DNA of 64,000 nucleotides from Rheinheimera oceanensis (GCF_018831085.1 NZ_JAGPNM010000008.1:132057-196056); one strand, 5' to 3'; positions 54,401 to 63,342 are shown, counted from the first letter of the stretch. The notes: generated by a model not told the origin, from the letters alone. Numbers and translations are program-made.

Positions 54401-57277
54401 AGTTGCCCAAACAGAACTCAGGCTAATACCATCGCCAGCTTCCTTAGCCCGCCTCGCGGCTCCTTCACACCACGCCAATGCTCTGCAAATTGATTCAACA
54501 CCTTCACGCCATTCAGAGATCTGGATTTCCGAAGTCACTGGACAGGGAAACTCTTTGTCCAAAAGAGAGGCAAGACGCCATTGCGCCATTCCGGAGGCAA
54601 AGCTATCTGCATCCATGTTGATGTTGTCCTCAGCAACAAATTGTATAGGCCCTAAATTATCCATAGACCCAGTTAAGTTGAGAACAATCGAAGTGGGTGC
54701 TTTTAACGACACAAGTGCATCAATGGCGCCAAGGCTGGAACGTTCCTGCTCTTGAGGGGTTTCAACGACCAATGTTTGTAGGTCAGAGAACACTGCGCTG
54801 AGCAAACGATGGTTGTGCGCAACATCGAAATAAGAGCAAAAAAACTGATAATTCTCCAAAATACCTAGGAGCATCTGGCTTAGCTTAACGTTTGAACCAG
54901 AATAATATTTGCGCATGAGAGACAAGGGTAGGTATCTCCCCGCCAAACACGCCATGCTACCGCTGAAATAGGTTGTCATATCGGACAATAAATCATTACA
55001 AATTTTTTCATCCTCTACGCTACTACGAACCGCGTCGATAGACATTCCATAAAAATTCGGTAATTCACGCATGGCTGATTTATCACCTGCGCGTCCGCGC
55101 AAAAGCAGAATTTGCGTTCTTAGCTTAAAAACTTTTATGAAATTACCAATAGTTAACTTTTCGCCTGAGAGTTGTCTTTCGACGACTGCTTCGGCTTTGT
55201 CGAGAATATCCAGCGCTGTGTCGGATTTGCTAGCTTTCATAAGCTGAAGCGCTAAACGCAAGGTCTGGTGTACCGGAATGATTAAGCGACCATAGCGCAC
55301 AGCATGCTGTAATGCCTCCTTTGTCTTACCCAAGGCAACCAAAGCGTCGACAGCAAGATCGGCTGAAAGTGCAAATAAAGTGTCATATCGAAACTGGATC
55401 CGCTGGGTAAGAAGAAGGATTCGAACAACCTCGACCAAACTTCCTTGTTTTGCAGCTGCGGCTAAAACTTCGTGGACATCACCAAGCAAAGTATCAGGTT
55501 TGGCACCCAGCATCACACACCGGTCGACCCATTGCTGGCTGCAGTTGCCGATGGCTCGTGCTTCTTCAGCAGGGCCAGCTCTGAGCCCGTGATATACGGT
55601 ATTTAGTATAGCGTACCTGCTCTTTGGATGTGCGAAGCAGTAGTTTGTAAGACGATGCTGAACATCTAGCTCACGAACTGCGGTCTTCTCAGTAAGAAAG
55701 TCGGTAAACGAAGCATGATAGATCGTTGTTTCATCCCTACGAAGTAAAAGATGCTGAATACGGGAAATCGTTGATACCAGAACCGACCGTTCAGCGTCAT
55801 TCAATATGTCGGCAAGCTGCTCCGTCGAAATTCCCCATCTTAAACGTGCGACAACAGCCAGCAGATTAACAGCTTCAGAGTCGGCCAGAAGTTGGGGCCA
55901 TAGCGTTTCGTAATAGTTGCGAATACTGCCATCTATCAAGGGCAAAGCTGTTAATTGAGCGTCGTCGACGCCACCATTTGCCAAGTCGATGAGATAGCGA
56001 AGATAGAGAGCGTGTCCCTGGGCTTTGTCGCAAATTATCCTGATGGTCTGATCGCTCGAACGTTCAGGTAAAAGTGCACTCGCACAAAACGCTCGCGAAG
56101 CATTACGTTCCAAACCAGGCATTCTGATACATGCCTGGCCTGTCAGCCGAGATCCTAAAGCGGCGGATAGGTTTACATAACTAGGAGCCGAGATAACAAA
56201 TATCAGACCCGTTGGCATTCTCGAGGGGAGTAGTCCCACTAGCCTTTCAAGGATGCCCTGGCCAAGCTTCGAAACTTCATCAATGCCGTCTAAAAAAACA
56301 ACTCCTATCTTCCCTTGAGATGAATACGCTTGAGCTAACAGATTTATTAACTCGTTTACTCCTGCGATCAATTCTGGATAACGTTTTTCAGAAGCACGCA
56401 TTGCCTGACCAGGAAGGTGCGATGAGACCAATGTATTCAGCCAGTCGAAAAACACCTCTGGTTGAGCCAAATGCATTGAATTCGCTCCGACATCTTGAGT
56501 TGTGAAGCTATAGGTCCCGAAATGTTCAATCGTTTGTAGTGACGGTTGATAAGTTTCGCAAAAAGTCGATTTGCCAATGCCATGGGCGCCTTCGATGAAG
56601 GCGTATCCGCCAACCACGTTGCTAATTAGAGCATCGAATGCTTGTGTAAACTCCTCACGAGGGGCAAACGTACAGTCACTAATGCGCTCCTCAGAGATAT
56701 CACCAAGCGCAATAGAGTTCTTATGCAAAAACTCAGCTATCCTCGCTATCGATACAGCAGCAAGCGACTTATCAATCGCAAGTCGCAACATGCCTCGACA
56801 TGAGCCATTGCAAATGAGCGCAGCTCCAGAAATCCCCTCATAGCTGCTAAGCTGCCCGGGACCTTCAACCTGGAGATCAAGATCTATTCCTAATTTTGGG
56901 CTTTCAAGAATTCGCGAAATTTCCCCTTCAAACCTGTGTCCCACGGAAAGTTTCGCCACCGGAAAACCGAACGAAGAGAACCTACTTCCTTCAACCGGGA
57001 TGGCCGCATCCACTACCATTGGCGCAATATCTACTTCACGTTCCAGCAGCAGTAGACATACATCAAGAGCTTTGTCATCATCGACCAATGCAGCAGTGAG
57101 ATGCTGTGCAACGCCACCAATCTCAAACTGAACCTCAATTTGTATATCGCCATCGATAGCCTCATCGATGCAGTGGCGAGCTGTGACTACTTGAGAGGCA
57201 GAGATCAGCCAACCGGTCCCCGACGCTTCGCCACATTTAATCTGACATGTAGCATTTTTAATTTGAGCGTCCATCAT
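51494..57277 (-). CDS. Trypsin-like protease / STAND NTPase, Avs1-like giant protein
   Basis: A 1927-residue multidomain protein. Residues 1-190 are a trypsin-like serine protease with His35 (VVTARHC), Asp72 (KALDVCLLLL) and Ser150 (EGISGAAL). Residues about 205-450 are a STAND/NACHT-type ATPase: Walker A GAHGIGKST (230-238), Walker B VVFLDGIDE (326-334). The remaining 1450 or so residues are largely helical repeats (TPR-like) ending in a more beta-rich C-terminal part. In STAND immunity proteins the C-terminus senses the trigger and the N-terminus is the effector. It lies 4 bases after the MBL gene and is coupled to the small gene. Closest known system: type I AVAST (from memory). Confidence 0.88.
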   Translation of the reverse strand: MMDAQIKNATCQIKCGEASGTGWLISASQVVTARHCIDEAIDGDIQIEVQFEIGGVAQHLTAALVDDDKALDVCLLLLEREVDIAPMVVDAAIPVEGSRFSSFGFPVAKLSVGHRFEGEISRILESPKLGIDLDLQVEGPGQLSSYEGISGAALICNGSCRGMLRLAIDKSLAAVSIARIAEFLHKNSIALGDISEERISDCTFAPREEFTQAFDALISNVVGGYAFIEGAHGIGKSTFCETYQPSLQTIEHFGTYSFTTQDVGANSMHLAQPEVFFDWLNTLVSSHLPGQAMRASEKRYPELIAGVNELINLLAQAYSSQGKIGVVFLDGIDEVSKLGQGILERLVGLLPSRMPTGLIFVISAPSYVNLSAALGSRLTGQACIRMPGLERNASRAFCASALLPERSSDQTIRIICDKAQGHALYLRYLIDLANGGVDDAQLTALPLIDGSIRNYYETLWPQLLADSEAVNLLAVVARLRWGISTEQLADILNDAERSVLVSTISRIQHLLLRRDETTIYHASFTDFLTEKTAVRELDVQHRLTNYCFAHPKSRYAILNTVYHGLRAGPAEEARAIGNCSQQWVDRCVMLGAKPDTLLGDVHEVLAAAAKQGSLVEVVRILLLTQRIQFRYDTLFALSADLAVDALVALGKTKEALQHAVRYGRLIIPVHQTLRLALQLMKASKSDTALDILDKAEAVVERQLSGEKLTIGNFIKVFKLRTQILLLRGRAGDKSAMRELPNFYGMSIDAVRSSVEDEKICNDLLSDMTTYFSGSMACLAGRYLPLSLMRKYYSGSNVKLSQMLLGILENYQFFCSYFDVAHNHRLLSAVFSDLQTLVVETPQEQERSSLGAIDALVSLKAPTSIVLNLTGSMDNLGPIQFVAEDNINMDADSFASGMAQWRLASLLDKEFPCPVTSEIQISEWREGVESICRALAWCEGAARRAKEAGDGISLSSVWATFGQHVLKRLRFTLAQRSQWSDSYALPEAVFPEIYEHLTVFVMEVFPEHLNHVLSFIEAQFEVQCGLYSEGFRSILAKVFKRLTKLILEEEIEDQAYALLKRWRNFVQSNVKNRHELVPELLAIIPFFVRLNAAEDAHLTYQTALSFSMGPSWYKEDQLSLMTGVLKLVPQGEPLESGILSRIAGCLEIASGEMTFQRFVRYDKADLLGILCQRADYLKAVRYFMRQSCGSAEQLLAEATESVIDRISPLRGMRFPGGAIDEQDALYRMLKSAAPAADWPIYWALLEIYQYGDARHLQESAKLYAHLAAQAKGERGAHTLMVERLRIICEDEFDSEQRAEFVSVFQDNLPPDLLQSFEEILDEATFSTKETSRFDLPHNNVSDCSEGGEATLDSFVIPGMFGSQASSQESEEALARAERQLARGNSSAARAEAVKVLEHSQQGGWSIWSDLSPVADRAEAILRDGAISTDTIVKAYAPLILAERYADKWQLAAYLIKTAAIITTQEERAKLLLLAVEHIETIVGDIESKQNEYQFLEESPVIDEPLNLIELILTAVEHPKWFRRDKAAELILWLLDTHPQYIPVIGPNAFTMVSGNLPDVLCGMLDHLSTKNAVRLWEKLAPALDLDKIKSNCRHIGRLAVLLRIAERAAKKGSETGEMTRELVSAVLSQTRLDAVDVETPSQAQCPEWALTCEEEWQELTVMGLATDELVERANTAIKEACAPLSIETSIELEQLLAEGFSDHADHPLGRWKAKVRYALQVALLPSTTMRLLSRVTQIFSNCNPSPMADLRIFGFSSPSTAWLAALNGAQGGFMPTRGSEVYVDFYERVWVGNRYRSLRLTMFFYRSGERPLPPTSTTDFLSTQLPALKGTSEKETCAIVDFRYVFFGGFTPAIPSDALMRMTRATGDDLNCAHWRVGRTSLSKGGGPLHEGCFLAIKHSALRLPQGIEVAWVYELDGQQRGIISQSS

Positions 57278-57281
57278 TCTT

Positions 57282-58463
57282 TTAGGTCCTTCCGATAGGG
57301 ATCCAATCCGTCATGTTCTCATGCACAGTAAATGGTGTTTTACTCCGAGACTGGTGCTTTAAAAGGATACTCGAGGCGTCCGTTGAATAATTCAAGTAGA
57401 CTGTGCGAGAAAATGCTGCAGGCCGATCAACAATCGCTGTAAGGACTTCAACATTAGGATGTCCATGTCCAGTGCCATTTGAGGAAACCATGTAAACAGG
57501 GGCGTCAATAAGTTTCAGTAACTCTGGACTGGTGTTACGTAGGCTACCGTGATGCGAGATTTTGATAGCGTCAAACATCATCGAGTCTCCTTGTGATTGA
57601 AGAACACGAAGAGCGTCAATGACGTCTTCTGCCCAAGCATCAGCCAGCATTAACACGCGAACACCGTCAAGCTCAACAATAACTGTGATAGAACTACCAT
57701 TAGTGATTGACACATCCGGCTCATAGACATCCTCCAGCAGTTTGCGACCGCCTGCGGAAAGAGGTGTGGGAGATAACACCGTAGCTTCGGCAGCATGTTC
57801 ACAGATGAATTCAAATGCATCGTCAATTATTTCACCAGGTCCTGTGGGGCCGTTATAACCTATCTGTAGTAAACGTCTTTTCCACCACTTAAGGAGTCCA
57901 TCAAGTCGTTCTTGTCGGGGGCCAATCACACGTACCGAGCCTCCTGAAAAATGGTGTACCTTTGTAAAATCTTGCTTGATGCGTGAGGTCCCATCACCAC
58001 AATTCCATTTATAGCCTCCTTGATGGATCAACGAAGCAAGCGAACTGCCTTGTCGTGCACTAATTTCTGTAGCCCCTGGCTTTGGCAACATGTTTGGGAT
58101 GGGGTGCCCGCGCTGACATATCGCTTTCAATATGGCTCGATCGGAAGCGTTGATTTCAGAACGCTCCGCTGAGCTCAAGCTGCGCAAACTGTTGTGCCAA
58201 ACATCGCCAATAGATATTAATTTGGGAACTGCAGAAGTTCCATTGATCGAAAGAAACTTTATGATTCCGGAAATATGATCTGCGTCTATATGGCTAACGA
58301 TGACAAGGTCTAATTTCTCTCCTTTATATGAAAGGTCCAGAAGATCAGTCGAGATATAGTTGTCGAATGTCTGTGCATAACCTGCGTCAACAAGTATATT
58401 TGACCTAGCAGCTTTAATCAGAAACGCATCTCCATTGCAGGCAGGATACATCTTAATTTTCAT
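57282..58463 (-). CDS. MBL-fold metallohydrolase (ComEC/Rec2-like), Avs1A-like
   Basis: A 393-residue metallo-beta-lactamase-fold protein. The metal motif is SHIDADHISGI (H-x-D-x-D-H form), with further ligands in LADAWAED and ISHHGS; a C-terminal VYLNYSTDA segment completes the fold. No membrane helices, unlike full ComEC. The fold includes nucleases, so it may act on nucleic acid or nucleotide. It is the first gene of the array with the STAND protein 4 bases downstream. The start was placed at the second of two adjacent ATGs (58463 or 58466), six bases after GGGAAG; an ATG at 58487 is less likely. Confidence 0.85.
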   Translation of the reverse strand: MKIKMYPACNGDAFLIKAARSNILVDAGYAQTFDNYISTDLLDLSYKGEKLDLVIVSHIDADHISGIIKFLSINGTSAVPKLISIGDVWHNSLRSLSSAERSEINASDRAILKAICQRGHPIPNMLPKPGATEISARQGSSLASLIHQGGYKWNCGDGTSRIKQDFTKVHHFSGGSVRVIGPRQERLDGLLKWWKRRLLQIGYNGPTGPGEIIDDAFEFICEHAAEATVLSPTPLSAGGRKLLEDVYEPDVSITNGSSITVIVELDGVRVLMLADAWAEDVIDALRVLQSQGDSMMFDAIKISHHGSLRNTSPELLKLIDAPVYMVSSNGTGHGHPNVEVLTAIVDRPAAFSRTVYLNYSTDASSILLKHQSRSKTPFTVHENMTDWIPIGRT

Positions 58464-58624
58464 CATTAACTTCCCGCTTACTACCATTTGTTACTGCATG
58501 TTTAACATGTTTTGTTTTAAGAAAAAATCCAGACCAAACAGCACAGTTGAAATAAGGCATCTAAAAATGCACGCTGCCTCTGACAAATAATACACATAAC
58601 CTAGCAAAACCGAGAGAATCCGCA

Positions 58625-59527
58625 ATGCCTTCTTCCAAACTCTATGTGATCGGTAATGGTTTTGACCTGTGGCACGGAATCCCATCCAGCCTGGCGGAAT
58701 TCAGGCACTACATGCAATCAGCCGATCTGGATGTATACAGAGATGTGGAGGAGTATTTACCTGTTGGGGAAAATTGGTGTGATCTCGAGAATGCTCTGGC
58801 TAAGCTGGATGCAGACATGTTGACAGAAAACCTTGGACACTTCATGGCTTCCTATGGAGCTGATGACTGGAGCGACTCTGGGCACCACGATTTTCAGTAT
58901 GAGGTGGGTAATGTTGTTCAAAGACTATCAGCCGATCTGCAAAGGCAGTTCTCTATATGGGTACGTAAACTACCTATCCCGACACGCGACAATTTCACTC
59001 GTCGTCTATTGGAACTAGAGCAACAAGCGCTATACCTCACATTCAATTACACTGATACCTTAAGTACACTCTATGGTATTAACACTGAACAAGTACTGTT
59101 CATTCATGGTTGCGCTGCAAAGCCACAGGATGAACTTGTCTTAGGACACGCATGGTCCCCTCAGTTACGACGCTCGCTGAATGATCGTTCGGACATCGAA
59201 GAAGTAGATACCAGACAGATCGAGGCTAATAGTATTATCGACGACTATTTCTCAGCTACATTCAAAAACTCTGAAGAGATTATTTCACAGCACAGTCGGT
59301 CTTTTGATGCACTGAACTCGATTGACCAAGTAATTGTACTCGGACACTCATTATCAACAGTCGATGGTGCTTATTTCCAAGCATTGCGTGAGCAACCGTC
59401 TATCGCTGTTGCACAATGGTATATTGCTGTGCGCACACCTGAGGAGTGGGCAGAAAAACATCAGTTGCTTACGTCTTTTGGGGTCGAAGCAAACAGAGTA
59501 ACACCTGTGCAGTGGGAGAATCTTTGA
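58625..59527 (+). CDS. AbiH-family abortive infection protein
   Basis: A 300-residue protein of the AbiH family, known from lactococcal abortive phage infection. The signature is LYVIGNGFDLWHGIPS at the N-terminus, then ENWCDLENALAKLD, LTFNYTDTLSTLYGI and VLFIHGCA, with IDQVIVLGHSLS near the end. It lies divergently from the MBL-STAND operon, separated by 161 bases, and faces the copA promoter. It supports the view that this segment is a defence island. The molecular mode of AbiH is not established to my knowledge. Confidence 0.88.
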   Translation: MPSSKLYVIGNGFDLWHGIPSSLAEFRHYMQSADLDVYRDVEEYLPVGENWCDLENALAKLDADMLTENLGHFMASYGADDWSDSGHHDFQYEVGNVVQRLSADLQRQFSIWVRKLPIPTRDNFTRRLLELEQQALYLTFNYTDTLSTLYGINTEQVLFIHGCAAKPQDELVLGHAWSPQLRRSLNDRSDIEEVDTRQIEANSIIDDYFSATFKNSEEIISQHSRSFDALNSIDQVIVLGHSLSTVDGAYFQALREQPSIAVAQWYIAVRTPEEWAEKHQLLTSFGVEANRVTPVQWENL

Positions 59528-59593
59528 CGATAGTTTCTTTTAGCAAGGCATATACCCCATATTTTTACATGGAAAAATTTTTTTGAAAGTTGT

Positions 59594-59624
59594 TTGACCT
59601 TGCCATAATGGTAAGGTTTAGCCT
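59594..59624 (+). promoter_or_regulatory. CueR-type promoter of copA
   Basis: TTGACC (59594-59599) and TAGCCT (59619-59624) are separated by 19 bases, the long spacer typical of MerR-family activation. The spacer holds the palindromic operator ACCTTGCCATAATGGTAAGGT (59597-59617, given as ACCTTGCC / GGTAAGGT halves). Confidence 0.9.
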
Positions 59625-59664
59625 TGTTATGCCTGATAACATTTCTCAACCCGGAGTTACGGAT

Positions 59665-61836
59665 ATGGCAGCAACAATACAACTTGCGGTAAAGGGTATG
59701 ACCTGTGCGTCTTGCGCCGGCCGGGTGGAAAAAAGCCTGTTAAAGGTGTCTGGTGTGCTAAGCGCTTCAGTAAACCTGGCTACAGAGCAGGTAAGCCTGA
59801 CCCTGTTACCCGCCACAGAAGACCGCGCCCTGAAACAGGCCGTTGCCGATGCCGGGTATGAGCTGATCCTCAGCCAGGCTTCGCCTGAGGCTCAAAATTC
59901 CCCTGCTCAACCACGACGTTTTTATCAGCGTGACAGCTGGCCAGTGATCGGTGCTGCCTTACTCACCCTGCCGTTAGTATTGCCGATGGTGGGCATGCTG
60001 TTCGGTGCCGACTGGATGTTGCCTGCCTTGTGGCAATGGCTGTTAGCAACACCGGTACAATTTTACTTTGGCGCGCGCTTTTACAAAGCCGGCTGGCATG
60101 CACTGAAAGCGGGCACCGGCAATATGGACCTGCTGGTATCAATGGGTACCAGTGCCGCTTATGGCTTATCGCTCTATCTGTGGTACAGCTTTGATGGGCA
60201 TCATGGCGCACCACACCTGTACTTTGAAAGTGGCGCGGCAGTATTAACCCTGGTACTGCTGGGTAAGTTACTGGAGAAACGCGCCAAGCGGCGTACGACC
60301 GATGCGCTGCAAGCACTGGAAAACTTAAAACCGACATCAGCAAGGGTCTGGCGCAATAATAGCTGGCACAGTATTGCAGCGGCTGAGCTGCTCAAAGGTG
60401 ATCGCATTCAGGTGCTGCCAGGAGAACGGATACCGGCCGACGGCATAGTGACAGAGGGCAGCAGCCACGTGGATGAGGCACTAATCAGCGGCGAAAGTGT
60501 GCCGCTGCATAAAACCTCTGGCGATAAAGTGACGGGCGGCTCGGTTAATCTCGATGGTCGGCTGGAGTTCGAGGCCAGCGCCTTAGGTGCAGAATCCACC
60601 TTGTCAAAAATTATCCGCCTGGTAGAGCAGGCTCAGGGCGCGAAAGCACCAGTGCAAGCCCTGGTGGATAAGATAAGCAGTATCTTTGTACCGGTAGTAT
60701 TACTGGTCGCCTTAGCCACCGTGCTGATTTGGGGTCTGGCGTTTGCCGATTGGCAGCAAGGTATTCTTAATGCAGTAGCGGTATTGGTTATAGCCTGTCC
60801 CTGTGCTTTGGGTCTGGCCACTCCGGCGGCCATTATGGCCGGTACCGGCACAGCGGCGCGCCAGGGTATTTTGGTGAAAGATGCTGTCGCGCTGGAGCAG
60901 GCGACAAAAATTGATTATGTGGTGTTTGATAAAACCGGCACCCTCACCGAGGGTAAACCCGTATTAACGCAGCTGAATGCGCTTAACAACGAAACTGAGT
61001 TGGCCGCACTGGCCTATGCGTTATCACAGTACAGCGAACACCCACTGGCCAAAGCAATTGTTAGCTATGCTATCAACCACAATGTCGATTTATTGGCAGT
61101 ATCGGATTTTGCTGTAGTGGCCGGAAAAGGCGTGAAAGCTAACGTCAAAGGCCGTGCGGTAATGCTGGGCTCAGGTAGCTGGATGAGAGAGATGGGGCTG
61201 ACATTACCGCAAGACCTTATCGCAGTGCCGGGCGCCTCGGTATCCTGGCTGGCAGAGAAAACTGCTCAGGGCACGACATTACTCGGTTTGCTGTGTTTTG
61301 CCGATAAAGCCAAAGCCCAGGCAAAAAATGCGGTACATAAATTACAAGCTGCCGGTATTCAGGTTGCCATGTTAACGGGTGATTCAGCGGCCAGCGCCGA
61401 GTATGTTGCCAAAGAGCTGGGGCTGGATAACTTTAACGCCGAAGTGCTGCCGCAGGGTAAAGCACAAGCCGTAGCGGCCTATCAGCAGCAAGGCTATAAA
61501 GTAGCGATGGTGGGCGATGGCATTAATGATGCCCCTGCTTTGGCTCAAGCTGACTTAGGTATCGCGATGGCAACAGGTACCGATGTTGCGGTCAGTGCGT
61601 CTGCATTTACGCTGATGCGTGGCGACCCGGAACTGGTTGCGACAGCACTGCTGCTCGCCAGTGCAACCTACCGTAATATTCAGCAAAATTTGTTCTGGGC
61701 TTTTGCCTTTAACACCATTGGTATTCCACTGGCCGCACTGGGTTTTTTAAACCCGGTTATCGCCGGTGCTGCCATGGCCTGTAGCAGTGTGCTGGTGGTA
61801 ACCAATGCCCTGCGTTTGCAACGCATGTCTTTTTAA
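59665..61836 (+). CDS. copA: Copper-exporting P1B-type ATPase
   Basis: Pumps Cu(I) from the cytoplasm. The 723-residue protein has one N-terminal metal-binding domain with GMTCASC (Cys14 and Cys17), eight predicted helices, the actuator motif SGESVP, the transmembrane CPC in ACPCALGLATPA, the phosphorylation motif DKTGTLTEG, HPLAKA, and MVGDGINDAPALA. The frame opens at 59590 but that would cover the CueR promoter, so the ATG at 59665 was chosen. It is followed by cueR 13 bases after its stop. Confidence 0.95.
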   Translation: MAATIQLAVKGMTCASCAGRVEKSLLKVSGVLSASVNLATEQVSLTLLPATEDRALKQAVADAGYELILSQASPEAQNSPAQPRRFYQRDSWPVIGAALLTLPLVLPMVGMLFGADWMLPALWQWLLATPVQFYFGARFYKAGWHALKAGTGNMDLLVSMGTSAAYGLSLYLWYSFDGHHGAPHLYFESGAAVLTLVLLGKLLEKRAKRRTTDALQALENLKPTSARVWRNNSWHSIAAAELLKGDRIQVLPGERIPADGIVTEGSSHVDEALISGESVPLHKTSGDKVTGGSVNLDGRLEFEASALGAESTLSKIIRLVEQAQGAKAPVQALVDKISSIFVPVVLLVALATVLIWGLAFADWQQGILNAVAVLVIACPCALGLATPAAIMAGTGTAARQGILVKDAVALEQATKIDYVVFDKTGTLTEGKPVLTQLNALNNETELAALAYALSQYSEHPLAKAIVSYAINHNVDLLAVSDFAVVAGKGVKANVKGRAVMLGSGSWMREMGLTLPQDLIAVPGASVSWLAEKTAQGTTLLGLLCFADKAKAQAKNAVHKLQAAGIQVAMLTGDSAASAEYVAKELGLDNFNAEVLPQGKAQAVAAYQQQGYKVAMVGDGINDAPALAQADLGIAMATGTDVAVSASAFTLMRGDPELVATALLLASATYRNIQQNLFWAFAFNTIGIPLAALGFLNPVIAGAAMACSSVLVVTNALRLQRMSF

Positions 61837-61849
61837 CAAGGAGCAGCAA

Positions 61850-62254
61850 ATGGCGACCTTACTGACCATTGGTGATGCGGCAAAAGAGAGTGGCTTAAGC
61901 GCCAAAATGATCCGGCACTATGAGCAATCCGGTTTGCTGAGAAAATCACCACGCACTGATGCCGGTTACCGGCTTTACAACAGTGAGCAAATTAACCAGC
62001 TACGTTTTATTCGTCAGGCACGCAACCTGGGGTTTTCGTTACACGATATCCAGTCGCTGCTGGCATTATGGCAAGACCCACAGCGTGAAAGCCGGGTGGT
62101 AAAACAGCTGGCTCAGCAACACCTGGATGAAATTGCCGGCAAAATTGCCGAGCTGCAGCATATGCAGCAGGTGCTGACGGCGCTGGCCGACAGCTGCCGG
62201 GGCGATGGCAGCCCACATTGCCATATCTTGCAGCAACTGGCGAAACCCGGCTGA
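61850..62254 (+). CDS. cueR: Copper-responsive MerR-family activator
   Basis: A 134-residue regulator. The winged helix includes TIGDAAKESGLSAKMIRHYEQSGLL (in two parts) and GYRLYNSEQ. The metal loop has Cys-x7-Cys in SCRGDGSPHCHIL, the pattern of CueR that binds Cu(I), Ag(I) or Au(I). It has an AAGGAG site at the ATG of 61850 and lies directly after copA in one operon. It should act on the promoter at 59594-59624, so it also activates itself. Confidence 0.93.
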   Translation: MATLLTIGDAAKESGLSAKMIRHYEQSGLLRKSPRTDAGYRLYNSEQINQLRFIRQARNLGFSLHDIQSLLALWQDPQRESRVVKQLAQQHLDEIAGKIAELQHMQQVLTALADSCRGDGSPHCHILQQLAKPG

Positions 62255-62271
62255 CATTATCGTGCTTCAAT

Positions 62272-62304
62272 AAAAAAACACCACTTTAAAAGTGGTGTTT
62301 TTTT
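62272..62304. terminator. Bidirectional terminator after cueR
   Basis: A stem AACACCACTTT / AAAGTGGTGTT with a short AT loop, flanked by a run of A and a run of T, serves both cueR (plus) and the DUF411 gene (minus). Confidence 0.9.
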
Positions 62305-62320
62305 AAGCGCCTATTATTGG

Positions 62321-62836
62321 CTACTGCATCGAAGCATCGCTGATGTGGGCGTAGACGCTGGCGCTGCCATCTTTGTTTAGCAGCAGAATGTCGTACGGCA
62401 TAAAGCGGTCTTCGACCTCCATGCCCGGTGAGCCGAGCGGCATCGCCGGTACACTCAGGCCAATCGCATCCGGATGCGACTCAGCGAGGAATTGCCGGAT
62501 GTATTTAGCAGGGATATGGCCTTCAAAAGCATAGCCCTGCTCCGATACGGCGGTGTGACAGGAATAATACTGTGGTGAGATACCGTAGCGGGCTTTAATG
62601 CCACTTAAATCATCATAATTTTTCGTGTGTGCAACCACTCCCTGCTGTTCAAGGTGCAATACCCACTTTTTACAGCAACCGCAGCTTGGCGTTTTGTATA
62701 CCGTGAGGGTTAGTGCTGCCGCATTGCCAGCACTGTCGGACAAAGCTGTAGTTTCCGGTTTAGCCGGGCCGGCGTCTTTACAACCAGCCAATAGCGCAGT
62801 GGCTGCCAGCATTGCCGCTATCAGAGTTAACTTCAT
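62321..62836 (-). CDS. DUF411 metal-binding lipoprotein
   Basis: A 171-residue lipoprotein (lipobox LLAGC). The DUF411 domain starts with TVYKTPSCGCCKKWV, a paired-Cys motif expected to bind copper, then GISPQYYSCHTAV and FEGHIPAKYIRQFL, which are conserved in the family. Such proteins occur in copper and silver resistance loci. A GGGAG site supports the ATG at 62836; the frame continues upstream into the previous gene's region. It follows the NTF2-like gene by 20 bases in a minus-strand operon. Confidence 0.88.
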   Translation of the reverse strand: MKLTLIAAMLAATALLAGCKDAGPAKPETTALSDSAGNAAALTLTVYKTPSCGCCKKWVLHLEQQGVVAHTKNYDDLSGIKARYGISPQYYSCHTAVSEQGYAFEGHIPAKYIRQFLAESHPDAIGLSVPAMPLGSPGMEVEDRFMPYDILLLNKDGSASVYAHISDASMQ

Positions 62837-62856
62837 AGTGCTCTCCCGCTGTTGCC

Positions 62857-63342
62857 TTAGTGCGACCAGTGCACATGCACGATCTTCCAACCGTCGCCGT
62901 TATCTACCAGCACCAGCGTTTCTTTACTGATAACGTCAACCGGCTTGCCTTTATAGTCGCCAGTCAGTTGGCTGCGGCTAACCGAATAGGCCACCTTGCC
63001 CAGCACCTTGGTCTGATGTTCCAGCGCCTCTACCTGTACCGCCGCCATAAATTTCATATCGGCCAGCATATGGTGACTGGCATACTCATCTGCCGAGCGC
63101 TCTACGCCATTACCTTCGACAATCAGTACGTCATCTGCCAGCATGGCGCGGGCAGCATTGGCATCACCAGCGCGTAACGCCTGATGAAACGCTTTTACCG
63201 CCTGAGCGGCAGCGGTGCTTTCGCCGACAAACAAGGCCGGGGCGGCATGCTTTTCATTGCCGTGCGCCTGCACACTAACGGGGCATAGCAACGCCAGGCC
63301 CAGGCTGATGGCAGAAAAGGTTTGAATTTTATTGCGAAACAT
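62857..63342 (-). CDS. Secreted NTF2/SnoaL-like protein of a copper operon
   Basis: A 161-residue exported protein with a signal peptide (about 1-26, VQAHG). The mature part has the NTF2-like outline of DUF4440 proteins: AVKAFHQALRAGDANAARAML, LADDVLIVEGNG and a C-terminal WKIVHVHWSH with His residues that may bind metal. It lies between the copD-like and DUF411 genes, 38 bases downstream of the former. No enzymatic residues are evident; a periplasmic binding or stabilising role in copper handling is inferred. Confidence 0.8.
   Translation of the reverse strand: MFRNKIQTFSAISLGLALLCPVSVQAHGNEKHAAPALFVGESTAAAQAVKAFHQALRAGDANAARAMLADDVLIVEGNGVERSADEYASHHMLADMKFMAAVQVEALEHQTKVLGKVAYSVSRSQLTGDYKGKPVDVISKETLVLVDNGDGWKIVHVHWSH

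Noticed and set aside
58491..58685. 64-residue minus-strand frame upstream of the MBL gene
   Set aside because: Overlaps the AbiH start, has no recognisable domain and no ribosome binding site.
59560..59590. Right-end counterpart of the CTTTACATTT repeats (TTTTTACATGG)
   Set aside because: Only a partial single match in an AT-rich stretch; no array or target duplication seen.
59590..59664. Longer CopA start at 59590
   Set aside because: It would translate the CueR operator and promoter; similarity and the metal-binding domain begin at 59665.
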